NCBI GenBank assembly: GCA_017938405.1
Contig: JAGBBP010000025.1
Span: 27,020-91,019, forward strand
Reading direction: 5' to 3'
Source: Lachnospiraceae bacterium
GTDB lineage: Bacteria; Bacillota; Clostridia; Lachnospirales; Lachnospiraceae
Length of the DNA: 64,000 nucleotides
Each line of letters begins with the position of its first letter. Within the stretch, counting starts at the first letter, position 1. The notes beneath the pieces were generated by a model that was given only the letters and a program-made list of their open reading frames with translations, made no database searches and was not told the origin of the DNA. Made by a program: the position numbers and the translations under genes. Shown piece by piece: positions 1 through 7,484 of this stretch.

Positions 1-11
1 AAGCGTCCAAG

Positions 12-42
12 GGGCTGCCCAGTCAAAAAGACCAAGCAGCCC
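12..42 (-). other. Hairpin downstream of khpA
   Basis: A 7-bp inverted repeat (GGGCTGC at 12-18, GCAGCCC at 36-42) starts 12 nt after the khpA stop codon. A smaller GTC/GAC stem closes over an A5 loop. No T-run follows on the minus strand, so it is not a standard intrinsic terminator. It may be an mRNA processing or stabilising hairpin between khpA and the next gene, which lies outside the window. Confidence 0.4.
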
Positions 43-54
43 TCAGTATTGGCA

Positions 55-285
55 TTATTGTAGTATTTCAACGACTACCTTTTTGTCGTCTCCGGCAGCT
101 GCGGACTTTACCACAGTACGGATAGCCTTGGCAATGCGGCCCTGTTTGCCGATTACCTTACCCATATCTTCCGGTGCCACACGCAACTCGACGACAATCG
201 ACTTCTCGGTTTCCTTCTCGGTCACCTCGACTGCCTCCGGATGATCTACAAGTGCCATAGCAATAACCTTTACTAACTCTTTCAT
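55..285 (-). CDS. khpA: KH-domain RNA-binding protein KhpA
   Basis: A 76-residue single KH-domain protein. The RNA-binding GxxG loop is visible as GKQG at residues 46-49, followed by the typical helix. In Firmicutes KhpA (YlqC) pairs with KhpB/Jag, binds RNA and influences cell division and elongation. The ATG at 285 is chosen because an AAGGTG ribosome binding site lies 7-8 nt upstream and family members start with this MKEL-type N-terminus; the frame stays open 14 codons further with no conserved content. It follows rpsP, the usual Firmicute order (ffh-rpsP-khpA-rimM). Confidence 0.93.
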   Translation of the reverse strand: MKELVKVIAMALVDHPEAVEVTEKETEKSIVVELRVAPEDMGKVIGKQGRIAKAIRTVVKSAAAGDDKKVVVEILQ

Positions 286-336
286 TACTACACACCTTGC
301 CCTTTCCGGATACTGCCGTACCCGCACATCCTATTC

Positions 337-582
337 CTACTTCTCGATACCGGCCTTCTTTAATAACTTAGCAACGGTCTCAGTCGGCTGTGCGCCGTCA
401 GCAAGCCACTTCTTAGCAGCCTCCTCGTTTACGTTGAAAACGCTCGGCTCCTTGGTCGGATCATAGATACCGATTTCCTCGATGAATCTGCCGTCACGCG
501 GAGATCTGGAATCTGCAACAACGATTCTATAGAAAGGTGCCTTCTTCTGACCCATTCTCTTTAATCTGATCTTTACTGCCAT
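337..582 (-). CDS. rpsP: 30S ribosomal protein S16
   Basis: An 81-residue protein of normal length for bS16, with the conserved basic N-terminus ([11 protein letters not shown]) and the core GIYDP motif. It is a structural component of the 30S subunit, needed for assembly of the 16S 5' and central domains. The start has a near-perfect AAGGAGGTG ribosome binding site. It lies between ffh and khpA and is probably cotranscribed with them from the ylxM promoter at about 2.4 kb. Confidence 0.98.
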   Translation of the reverse strand: MAVKIRLKRMGQKKAPFYRIVVADSRSPRDGRFIEEIGIYDPTKEPSVFNVNEEAAKKWLADGAQPTETVAKLLKKAGIEK

Positions 583-655
583 TTTAATTTCACCTCCTTG
601 AATTGGTTTACATGTATCTTCAAAACGAAATAGTTCGTCTCGAAAGCAAAATCAT

Positions 656-1996
656 TTAGAAGCCGAAAGGCATCTTAAAACCTCGTCTCCCCTTGCCTCC
701 CATCATACCGGAAAGCTGTTTCATCATCTTCTTCTGTCCTTCCACCTGCTTTACCAGACGGTTTACTTCGGAAATATCCACGCCTGCACCTGCCGCAATT
801 CTGCGTTTCCGGGACGGATTTAAAAGAGCCGGGTTGGAACGTTCTTCCGGTGTCATGGAACGGATAATCGCAATCATGCCTTTAAACATGTCATCATTTA
901 ATTCCACTCCCTTTAACTGACTGCCTACCCCCGGAAGCATGCTCATGATGGAATTAATACCACCCATCTTCTTCATGTTTTCGGTCTGTTCCAACAAATC
1001 GTTAAAGTCAAACTCTGCCTTCTTTAACTTCTTTTCCATCTCCTTGGCTTTGTCCATATCAAACTCAGCCTGGGCCTTGTCAATCAGGGTAAGAATGTCG
1101 CCCATTCCCAAGATACGGGAAGCCATACGGTCCGGATGGAACTGTTCCACATCGGTCAACTTTTCACCGGTACCCGCAAACAAAATCGGACGTCCGGTCA
1201 CCGCACGAATGGAAAGTGCCGCACCGCCTCTGGTATCACCGTCAAGCTTTGTGATAACCACCCCTGTGATTCCGATTTCCTTTTCAAAGGTCTCTGCCAC
1301 GTTCACGGCATCCTGACCGGTCATGGCATCTACGGTAAGCAATGTATTGGTTACATTCAGAGCTTCCTTTATCTGCTTTAACTCCTCCATCAGCACTTCA
1401 TCAATATGAAGACGTCCGGCGGTATCTACCAAAACAACGTTATTGTTATTCTTCTTTGCATGCTCTAGGGCTGCTTTTGCAATGTCTACCGGGTTATTCT
1501 TATCCCCCATGGTAAACACCGGAACCCCAACCTTCTCACCGTTAATGATGAGCTGATCGATTGCTGCCGGACGATAAATATCACAGGCAACGAGAAGCGG
1601 ACGCTTACCTTTGCTCTTAAACTGCCCCGCAAGCTTGGCCGCCATGGTGGTTTTACCGGCACCCTGCAGACCGCACATCATGATGACGGTGATTTCGTTC
1701 CCCGGTAAAAAGGTCAGCTCCGTGGTCTCGGAACCGAGTAAGGATACCATTTCCTCGTTTACAATCTTTATTACCATCTGCCCCGGAGTCAGGCTGTTTA
1801 ATACATCCTGTCCGATGGCCCGTTCTTCTACGGTTTTTACAAAATTTTTAACCACACGGAAGTTTACGTCAGCCTCCAAAAGAGCCATTTTAACCTCTTT
1901 TAAAGCGGCCTTTACATCTGCTTCGGAAAGGCGTCCCTTGCCTCGCAGATTCTTAAAAATCCCTTGCAGCTTTTCCGAAAGGCTGTCAAATGCCAT
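656..1996 (-). CDS. ffh: Signal recognition particle protein Ffh
   Basis: A 446-residue SRP54 GTPase. The N domain is at about 1-90; the G domain has its P-loop GLQGAGKTT at 109-117, a DTAGR motif near 190 and TKLDGD near 250; the methionine-rich M domain runs from about 295 and ends in a glycine- and methionine-rich tail. Ffh binds signal sequences of nascent membrane proteins and SRP RNA, and docks with FtsY (also present here, at 33.1 kb). It starts 9 nt after the ylxM stop, which fits translational coupling. Confidence 0.98.
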   Translation of the reverse strand: MAFDSLSEKLQGIFKNLRGKGRLSEADVKAALKEVKMALLEADVNFRVVKNFVKTVEERAIGQDVLNSLTPGQMVIKIVNEEMVSLLGSETTELTFLPGNEITVIMMCGLQGAGKTTMAAKLAGQFKSKGKRPLLVACDIYRPAAIDQLIINGEKVGVPVFTMGDKNNPVDIAKAALEHAKKNNNNVVLVDTAGRLHIDEVLMEELKQIKEALNVTNTLLTVDAMTGQDAVNVAETFEKEIGITGVVITKLDGDTRGGAALSIRAVTGRPILFAGTGEKLTDVEQFHPDRMASRILGMGDILTLIDKAQAEFDMDKAKEMEKKLKKAEFDFNDLLEQTENMKKMGGINSIMSMLPGVGSQLKGVELNDDMFKGMIAIIRSMTPEERSNPALLNPSRKRRIAAGAGVDISEVNRLVKQVEGQKKMMKQLSGMMGGKGRRGFKMPFGF

Positions 1997-2005
1997 AACT
2001 CCTCC

Positions 2006-2359
2006 TTATAACCAATTCAAAATCTCCTCGGTTAACCCTCTGGCTTCCTTTAGGTCATCCAAATCTCCTGTATCGTAACTGTGTCCCAAAAGCTCGTTAA
2101 TCTTTTCGACACACTCTTTTGTCTTGTTAAACTTCTCTACCAGATGAAGCTTTTCCTCATAGTCCCGAAGCTGCTTACTGCAACGCTTTACCATATCGTG
2201 AACACCCTGTCTCGTAATGCCTTCCGCATCCGCAATCTCGGACAAGGAAAGGTCGTTTAAGATATAGTCCTCGAATATTTGCTTGTTATGTTCCTTTAAC
2301 AACTCACCGTAAAAATCATACAACATGGCAAGCTCCAAAAGCTCATTTACCTCTTCCAT
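2006..2359 (-). CDS. ylxM: Putative helix-turn-helix protein YlxM (p13 family)
   Basis: A 117-residue protein of the YlxM/p13 family, which almost always sits directly upstream of ffh in Firmicutes. A sigma-factor region-4-like helix-turn-helix is visible at about residues 36-62 (SLSEIADAEGITRQGVHDMV). The family is implicated in SRP function, perhaps modulating Ffh GTPase activity, but has also been proposed to bind DNA. The ATG at 2359 is preferred because an AGGTGG ribosome binding site sits 8 nt upstream; the open frame extends further but would begin inside the promoter. That ribosome binding site lies in the 3' arm of a perfect dyad. Confidence 0.9.
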   Translation of the reverse strand: MEEVNELLELAMLYDFYGELLKEHNKQIFEDYILNDLSLSEIADAEGITRQGVHDMVKRCSKQLRDYEEKLHLVEKFNKTKECVEKINELLGHSYDTGDLDDLKEARGLTEEILNWL

Positions 2360-2366
2360 AAAAAGC

Positions 2367-2399
2367 ACCACCTGTAAAGTAATTTTCTTTACAGGTGGT
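2367..2399 (-). promoter_or_regulatory. Perfect 13-bp dyad over the ylxM start region
   Basis: ACCACCTGTAAAG at 2367-2379 and CTTTACAGGTGGT at 2387-2399 are exact reverse complements separated by 7 nt. The right end touches the -10 element, so the dyad covers the expected transcription start. The left arm contains the AGGTGG ribosome binding site of ylxM. It could work as a DNA operator or, if transcription starts early enough, as an RNA hairpin that hides the ribosome binding site. Confidence 0.75.
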
Positions 2400-2428
2400 A
2401 GTGTAACAGATATTTCTCTGTCTGTCAA
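2400..2428 (-). promoter_or_regulatory. Sigma-A-type promoter of ylxM-ffh-rpsP-khpA
   Basis: On the minus strand TTGACA (2423-2428) is followed by a 17-bp spacer and TACACT (2400-2405). This is a consensus -35 box with a good -10 box at ideal spacing. It lies just after the end of the Na+/phosphate cotransporter-like gene. Confidence 0.8.
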
Positions 2429-2458
2429 GTATTTTTCTTGATAAGTTATAAAAATTTA

Positions 2459-4147
2459 TTAATCCTTCATATCTGGCTTCTTTACATCTGTCATAATAGA
2501 AAACGCAATGTTAGTGGAATGGTCCGCAACACGCTCAATGTTGGATACTATGTCAGTGTAAATCATACCGGTTTCCGCATCACATTCCCCCCGGGTCAGA
2601 CGCTCAACGTGTGCTTCCTGTAACTGACGCTCAAATTCATCGATTTCTTCCTCTAATACAAGAATATCACGAAGATGCTCCTCGTGCTTCTTCTCAAACG
2701 CATCCAGAGAATACTGTAAAAGCGTCTTCGTCTTCTCAAACATCTCGCGAATCGACTGTTCCGCATACTTACTCATGCTCAAGTTATCATTCATCAACTG
2801 GGTAGCCGCATCTGCCATATTCTCCGCATGGTCGCCGATACGCTCTATATCGTTTACCACATGAAACAAACCACCGAGAAGCTTTCGATCTTCTACCGGA
2901 AGAGACAACTGGTTTGCCTTTACCAAATAGTTGGTAATCTGCTCGTTTAAGAAGTTGACAGACTTTTCGGTCTCATAAATCTCTGCAATTGCTTTCTCAT
3001 CCTTTGAGAACAATACATCAATACCCTTGGACAGGTTTGCGATAGCGATATCTGCCATACGGGTGGTCTCTCCGATAATGTTCGGAAGTGCTGCCGTGGT
3101 AGAGAATACACTGTTCTCGCCGATATATTCCAAATGCATGTTGTCTGCCTTCTTGTCCTCGCCCGGTACAATCTTGTAAGTCAACTTTACAATCGGCTTT
3201 ACAAGCGGGAAGCATACCAATACCTGGAATACCTTGAAAATCAAGTGGGTATTTGCCACATCGCGGGCAATCTTCGCATTCACACCGTTTACATAAACAT
3301 CTTCGATGCCCATTGCGGTAGAAATGGAAGTAATCATCATTACAATCTGGTCTTTCAAGAAGAACAGCACTACCATAATCGCCGCCGAACCGATAATATT
3401 TACGATAAAATGGATATGTGCCGCACGCTTTGCCGACTTCTTTCCCCCGATACTTGCCATAAGCGCGGATACACAGGAACCCATGTTACAGCCGAGAATA
3501 ATAAAGAAACAAATCTCTAACGGAATGAGACCCTGAGAAGCCATAAGCAACACGATACCGACAGTTGCGGAAGAACTCTGCAGTACCGCCGTTACAATAA
3601 ACCCTACGAATACCGCAAGGAACGGATTGGTTAAAGAACCGATTACATCCTTAATGACAGCAGATTCTTTTAATTCAGCCATACCGCCGGACATAACGCT
3701 CATACCGAAGAACAACATACCGAAGCCCAATACAACCTCTCCGATACGCTTTACCATCGGCTGTTTAAAGAACATTACCATGACTACGCCGCCCATTAAG
3801 AAGAACGGAGCGATATCGCTTAAGTTAAATGCGATTAACTGTGCCGTAATGGTGGTACCAATATTCGCACCTAAGATTACGCCTGCCGCCTGGAACAAAT
3901 CCATCAAGCCCGCATTAACGAAACTAACGACCAAAACCGTGGTTGCACTGGACGACTGTACCACAGCGGTAAATAAAATACCCATCAAACATCCGAGAAA
4001 ACGATTCTTAGTCACTGCCTCCAAAATCTTACGAAGTCTGGCGCCGGCTGCTTTTTCCAAACCTTCGCTCATCAGCTTCATACCATACAAAAAGAGTCCC
4101 AACCCTGCCGCAAGTGCTATTACGACTTCAAAAATCATGTCTTCCAT
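2459..4147 (-). CDS. Na+/Pi cotransporter family protein with C-terminal PhoU-like domain
   Basis: A 562-residue membrane protein of the PNaS (NptA/YjbB) family. Two inverted transporter repeats each carry the signature QSSSAT (about residues 63-70 and 188-195), with hydrophobic helices to about residue 320. The C-terminal 220 residues are helical, PhoU-like and acidic (about 340-560), as in bacterial NptA homologues. The likely role is Na+-coupled phosphate movement across the cytoplasmic membrane, with the PhoU domain as regulator; uptake or export direction cannot be read from sequence. The ATG has an AGGAGG site 5 nt upstream. Its own promoter overlaps the end of ribF. Confidence 0.92.
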   Translation of the reverse strand: MEDMIFEVVIALAAGLGLFLYGMKLMSEGLEKAAGARLRKILEAVTKNRFLGCLMGILFTAVVQSSSATTVLVVSFVNAGLMDLFQAAGVILGANIGTTITAQLIAFNLSDIAPFFLMGGVVMVMFFKQPMVKRIGEVVLGFGMLFFGMSVMSGGMAELKESAVIKDVIGSLTNPFLAVFVGFIVTAVLQSSSATVGIVLLMASQGLIPLEICFFIILGCNMGSCVSALMASIGGKKSAKRAAHIHFIVNIIGSAAIMVVLFFLKDQIVMMITSISTAMGIEDVYVNGVNAKIARDVANTHLIFKVFQVLVCFPLVKPIVKLTYKIVPGEDKKADNMHLEYIGENSVFSTTAALPNIIGETTRMADIAIANLSKGIDVLFSKDEKAIAEIYETEKSVNFLNEQITNYLVKANQLSLPVEDRKLLGGLFHVVNDIERIGDHAENMADAATQLMNDNLSMSKYAEQSIREMFEKTKTLLQYSLDAFEKKHEEHLRDILVLEEEIDEFERQLQEAHVERLTRGECDAETGMIYTDIVSNIERVADHSTNIAFSIMTDVKKPDMKD

Positions 4148-4178
4148 GTTTTCCTCCTCTTATGTACCTCACACGTTC

Positions 4179-4193
4179 TTCGTTTGAAACGAA
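4179..4193. promoter_or_regulatory. Operator-like palindrome upstream of the phosphate transporter gene
   Basis: TTCGTTT and AAACGAA form a 7-bp inverted repeat around one central base. It lies immediately downstream of the predicted -10 box, where a repressor site would block transcription. The binding protein is unknown. Confidence 0.4.
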
Positions 4194-4200
4194 CACTACT

Positions 4201-4229
4201 ATTTTATACGATTCCGGATAATTTTTCAA
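4201..4229 (-). promoter_or_regulatory. Probable promoter of the Na+/Pi cotransporter gene
   Basis: On the minus strand TTGAAA (4224-4229), a 17-bp spacer and TAAAAT (4201-4206). The -35 box lies inside the 3' end of ribF, so the transporter gene can be transcribed separately from the translation operon. Confidence 0.6.
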
Positions 4230-5118
4230 GTACCGCTTTTGCATTTATAAAATCTTCATTCATTGCTTCCTTTAACGACACGATATCCTGAAACTTCTTC
4301 TCCGGACGCAAAAAGTGTAAAAACTGCACTTCCACCTGTTTCCCGTACAAATCGCCATCATAATCAAATAAATGTGTCTCCACACTGACCTGTTTATCCG
4401 AATCTACCGTCGGTCTGAGACCGATATTCGTAATTCCAGCATACCACTGTCCGTCTACCATTGTCCGTGTTACATACACACCGTAAGCCGGTAACAGCTT
4501 TTCCGCAGGCGGAATCAGATTCATCGTAGGAAATCCCAAAGTTCGTCCGAGCTTTTTTCCGTGCAGAACTTCACCGAACACCGTATAAGGACGTCCCAAA
4601 AGCCGGTTTGCTTCTTCCACAGCCCCTTTCGCCAACAAATCCCGAATTCCGGTACTGCTGACACGTTGCTGCTTTTCTTCTACCTTCGGAATGCATACCG
4701 TTCGATATCCGTACTTTTTTTCCAATGCTTTTAAAAGCATCACATCACCGGTTCTGTTTTTTCCGAAGCGAAAATCTTCTCCAACGACTATCGCTTTCGC
4801 TTGCAATCGTTTTACCAATATTTCCGCAATAAACTGTTCCGCCGACATTTCCCTGATATCCTCAAAGGAATATTCCGCAATTACATCAATTCCCAGCATG
4901 TCACAAAGCAATTGCTGTTCTTTTTTTGTATAAATCATGCTTCTCTCTTTATCTACCGTCGTAGAAAACGTTACGACACAGGAAGCATATCCTTTTTCTT
5001 TTTCCCGTAACACTGCGGATATCAGACTCTGATGTCCCAAATGAAATCCGTCAAATTTCCCCACAGTCACCGCAGTCTGTACCGGAAGATATTCGGTTTG
5101 TTTTGTAATTTTAAGCAC
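4204..5118 (-). CDS. ribF: Bifunctional riboflavin kinase / FAD synthetase
   Basis: A 304-residue RibF that phosphorylates riboflavin to FMN and adenylates FMN to FAD. The N-terminal nucleotidyltransferase domain shows GKFDGFHLGHQ near residue 20, and the C-terminal riboflavin kinase domain begins around 182 with its GFPTMNL motif. A GTG start at 5118 is chosen because a GGAGGAAGG ribosome binding site lies just upstream and the protein then begins at the family's usual position; an upstream start would overlap truB by 47 bp. It is the last gene of the rimP-infB operon, as in many Firmicutes. Confidence 0.95.
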   Translation of the reverse strand: MLKITKQTEYLPVQTAVTVGKFDGFHLGHQSLISAVLREKEKGYASCVVTFSTTVDKERSMIYTKKEQQLLCDMLGIDVIAEYSFEDIREMSAEQFIAEILVKRLQAKAIVVGEDFRFGKNRTGDVMLLKALEKKYGYRTVCIPKVEEKQQRVSSTGIRDLLAKGAVEEANRLLGRPYTVFGEVLHGKKLGRTLGFPTMNLIPPAEKLLPAYGVYVTRTMVDGQWYAGITNIGLRPTVDSDKQVSVETHLFDYDGDLYGKQVEVQFLHFLRPEKKFQDIVSLKEAMNEDFINAKAVLEKLSGIV

Positions 5119-5137
5119 CAGGTCACCTTCCTCCGGT

Positions 5138-6052
5138 TTAAGGTAAAAACATTTTTTCCGGACGTAACTGTTTTCGTTCCCCACAATACAGATACAATCC
5201 CACTAACTTTTTTGATTCATCATATACCCGGAAACCGTCTCCGTCCGCCGGCGAGATTTTTTCCTGCAACATGGAAAGCGTCAATTGATTTCCGTTCATT
5301 AAATATTTGTTATATTCCGCCGCAACGTACACCGCCGGATATTTTACAAGAAAAGAATCAATGGGCAAAATCAGTTCGGAAAGTCGCCCTTCGTCTCTTG
5401 CCTGCTCTACTTGTGCAAGCGTCACGGCATTCCTGATTTCAAAGGCACCTGCCTGCGTCCGTACAAGAGATTTCATACAGGCTCCGCAGCCCAAATGTGT
5501 TCCCATATCCCGAAGCAAACTCCGGATATAGGTACCTTTGGAACATCGTACCCGCAGGGTAACGTTCTTTACAAAACCTTCTTCATCCCGTTCAAAGGAC
5601 AACGGAGTATTTTCGAAGATTTCTACCTCCCGGGGCTTCCGATCCACCTCTTTCCCTTCCCTGGCCAGTTCATACAGACGTTTTCCGTCTATTTTTAATG
5701 CAGAATACATCGGCGGAATCTGTCCGTAAATCCCGGTAAACTTTTTTGCTGCTGCCCGCACTTCTTCTTCGTTAATCCGTGCCTTCGTTTCCGTAAGAAC
5801 GGCTCCGGTCATATCCTCGGTATCTGTCGTTACACCGAGAATCATCACCGCTTCGTAAGTTTTTTCTTTATCTAAAAGAAGCTCACACAGTTTCGTCGCC
5901 TTTCCCACACAAACCGGAAGTACTCCCGTGGCTTGCGGGTCCAAAGTCCCCGTGTGTCCCATTCTTCGTTCTTTTAAAATTCCGCGAAGCTTAGCTACCA
6001 CATCAAAAGACGTATAACCTGCTTCTTTGTAAATATTTATAATACCGTCCAT
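5138..6052 (-). CDS. truB: tRNA pseudouridine(55) synthase TruB
   Basis: A 304-residue enzyme making pseudouridine 55 in the T-loop of tRNAs. The catalytic motif HTGTLDPQATG is present with Asp38 as the catalytic residue, followed by the expected GKATKL segment and a C-terminal PUA-like region. It lies between nrnA and ribF, spaced 9 nt after the former, in the standard nusA-infB operon order. Confidence 0.97.
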   Translation of the reverse strand: MDGIINIYKEAGYTSFDVVAKLRGILKERRMGHTGTLDPQATGVLPVCVGKATKLCELLLDKEKTYEAVMILGVTTDTEDMTGAVLTETKARINEEEVRAAAKKFTGIYGQIPPMYSALKIDGKRLYELAREGKEVDRKPREVEIFENTPLSFERDEEGFVKNVTLRVRCSKGTYIRSLLRDMGTHLGCGACMKSLVRTQAGAFEIRNAVTLAQVEQARDEGRLSELILPIDSFLVKYPAVYVAAEYNKYLMNGNQLTLSMLQEKISPADGDGFRVYDESKKLVGLYLYCGERKQLRPEKMFLP

Positions 6053-6061
6053 GCACCGCTC

Positions 6062-7021
6062 CTATTTCAAATAATCCGCAAGCTGATGCTCGATTTGTCC
6101 GGAAAGATTATTAATCACATCGTGCACGGAACCGGTCATCATACAGCCTGCCGCCATCTTATGACCGCCGCCTCCGAACAGACCGCAGATTTTACTTACA
6201 TCTACTTTTCCGTTGGAACGCATACTGATTTTATGATTTTGCAATCCTTCTTCTCTTACCAGAATTGCCACTTCCACACCTTCCGTTACCCGGAGCTGGT
6301 CGATTATCCCGTCTAAGTCTGCCGGTACCGCACCGTACAACTCCATCATCTTTTGGGATACGGCCGAAAAAATAATTTTACCATCCAATAAAAGTATACT
6401 TTCCAACAGGCAACGCCCCAAAATCTGATTCTGCATATAAGTCTTGCGATAAAAGGAATCATCAATTACCTTTGACGCCGAAACACCCTTTTCCAACAAA
6501 CTTCCGGCAACATCCATGGTCTTTCTTGAGGTATTGGAATGCTTAAACACTCCCGTATCATGAACAATTCCGAGATACAAACACTCCGCTGTTTCCTTAC
6601 TGATACAGGAACCTTCAAAGAAACCACAAAGCACCTCACAGGTAGAGCTGGCCTCTCCTTCTACATGATTTTGCTCCGCAAACATGGTATTACTGATATG
6701 ATGATCAATGTTTATTGTATATTTTGCGGAAAGAAATAACTCCTCCGTAAAACCGAGACGGTCTCTGCTTCCACAATCCAATGCGATAAACAAATCATAG
6801 GATGTCTCCGTCTTTGCCTCCGAAAAAGCACAATTCGTATTCTTCAAAAAGGAAAACGCAGCCGGAACCGACTCCAAATATACGTCAATCTGTTTGTCCT
6901 TTGTGTTTTCAAGCAAATAATTGTATAAACCGAGGCAGGAACCCACACAATCCCCGTCCGGACGTACATGTCCTGCAATTGCAATGGAATTCGCCTCATT
7001 TACAAACCTCATTAATTCCAA
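6062..7021 (-). CDS. nrnA: DHH-DHHA1 phosphoesterase, NrnA type
   Basis: A 319-residue DHH-family phosphoesterase. The Mn2+-binding motifs are visible: HVRPDGDC near residue 20, a DCG motif near 78, DHHISN near 107 and the DHHA1 GGGGHKMAAG motif near 287. NrnA degrades very short RNAs (nanoRNAs) and dephosphorylates pAp in Firmicutes. The start is probably the TTG at 7021, with a GGAGGGG site about 5 nt upstream; the nearest in-frame ATG (7012) is too far from it. Its place between rbfA and truB matches other Clostridia. Confidence 0.93.
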   Translation of the reverse strand: MELMRFVNEANSIAIAGHVRPDGDCVGSCLGLYNYLLENTKDKQIDVYLESVPAAFSFLKNTNCAFSEAKTETSYDLFIALDCGSRDRLGFTEELFLSAKYTINIDHHISNTMFAEQNHVEGEASSTCEVLCGFFEGSCISKETAECLYLGIVHDTGVFKHSNTSRKTMDVAGSLLEKGVSASKVIDDSFYRKTYMQNQILGRCLLESILLLDGKIIFSAVSQKMMELYGAVPADLDGIIDQLRVTEGVEVAILVREEGLQNHKISMRSNGKVDVSKICGLFGGGGHKMAAGCMMTGSVHDVINNLSGQIEHQLADYLK

Positions 7022-7088
7022 CGTTTCCCCTCCTTAATCGAACAGGACGCCCGTCCCCTATCTCACGGGAACGAGCGCACTTCATTTC

Positions 7089-7484
7089 TTATTCTTCTTC
7101 CGAACTTTCTTCTTCGTCGGAACGGTCCGGAAGCTGTGCCGTTACATCATCAATTAACTTTGACATGGACACTCCGTACGCGATGGAACGATCCCCTACA
7201 AAGGTCAGTTCCGGCGTATTACGCAGATTCAAAGACTTTGCCAGCTTGGAACGCAGATGGGAAGCCGCACTTTTTAAGCCTTTTAAGGTGTTTTCGATGG
7301 CTTCTTCATCTCCCATTACGCTGATATAAATCTTTGCTGTCTTTAACCCCGGTGCAACCTCCGCCGCAACCACCGACGTAAGCGGATGGATGCGCGGATC
7401 CTTACACTCCTCACGGATTAAGGTGCTGAGTTCTCTTTGGACCTCAGCATTAATCCGCGTATTTTTTACACTGTTTTTTTTCAT
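7089..7484 (-). CDS. rbfA: 30S ribosome-binding factor RbfA
   Basis: A 131-residue KH-like cold-shock ribosome maturation factor that binds pre-30S particles and helps 16S rRNA 5'-end processing. The typical RINAEVQRELS start, central VSVMGD-like strand and an acidic, serine-rich tail are present. Its ATG overlaps the infB stop codon by one base (TAATG), which points to translational coupling. Confidence 0.97.
   Translation of the reverse strand: MKKNSVKNTRINAEVQRELSTLIREECKDPRIHPLTSVVAAEVAPGLKTAKIYISVMGDEEAIENTLKGLKSAASHLRSKLAKSLNLRNTPELTFVGDRSIAYGVSMSKLIDDVTAQLPDRSDEEESSEEE

Noticed and set aside
3627..4187. 186-codon plus-strand open frame opposite the phosphate transporter
   Set aside because: It encodes a Lys/Pro-rich shadow of the hydrophobic helices, with no start signal.
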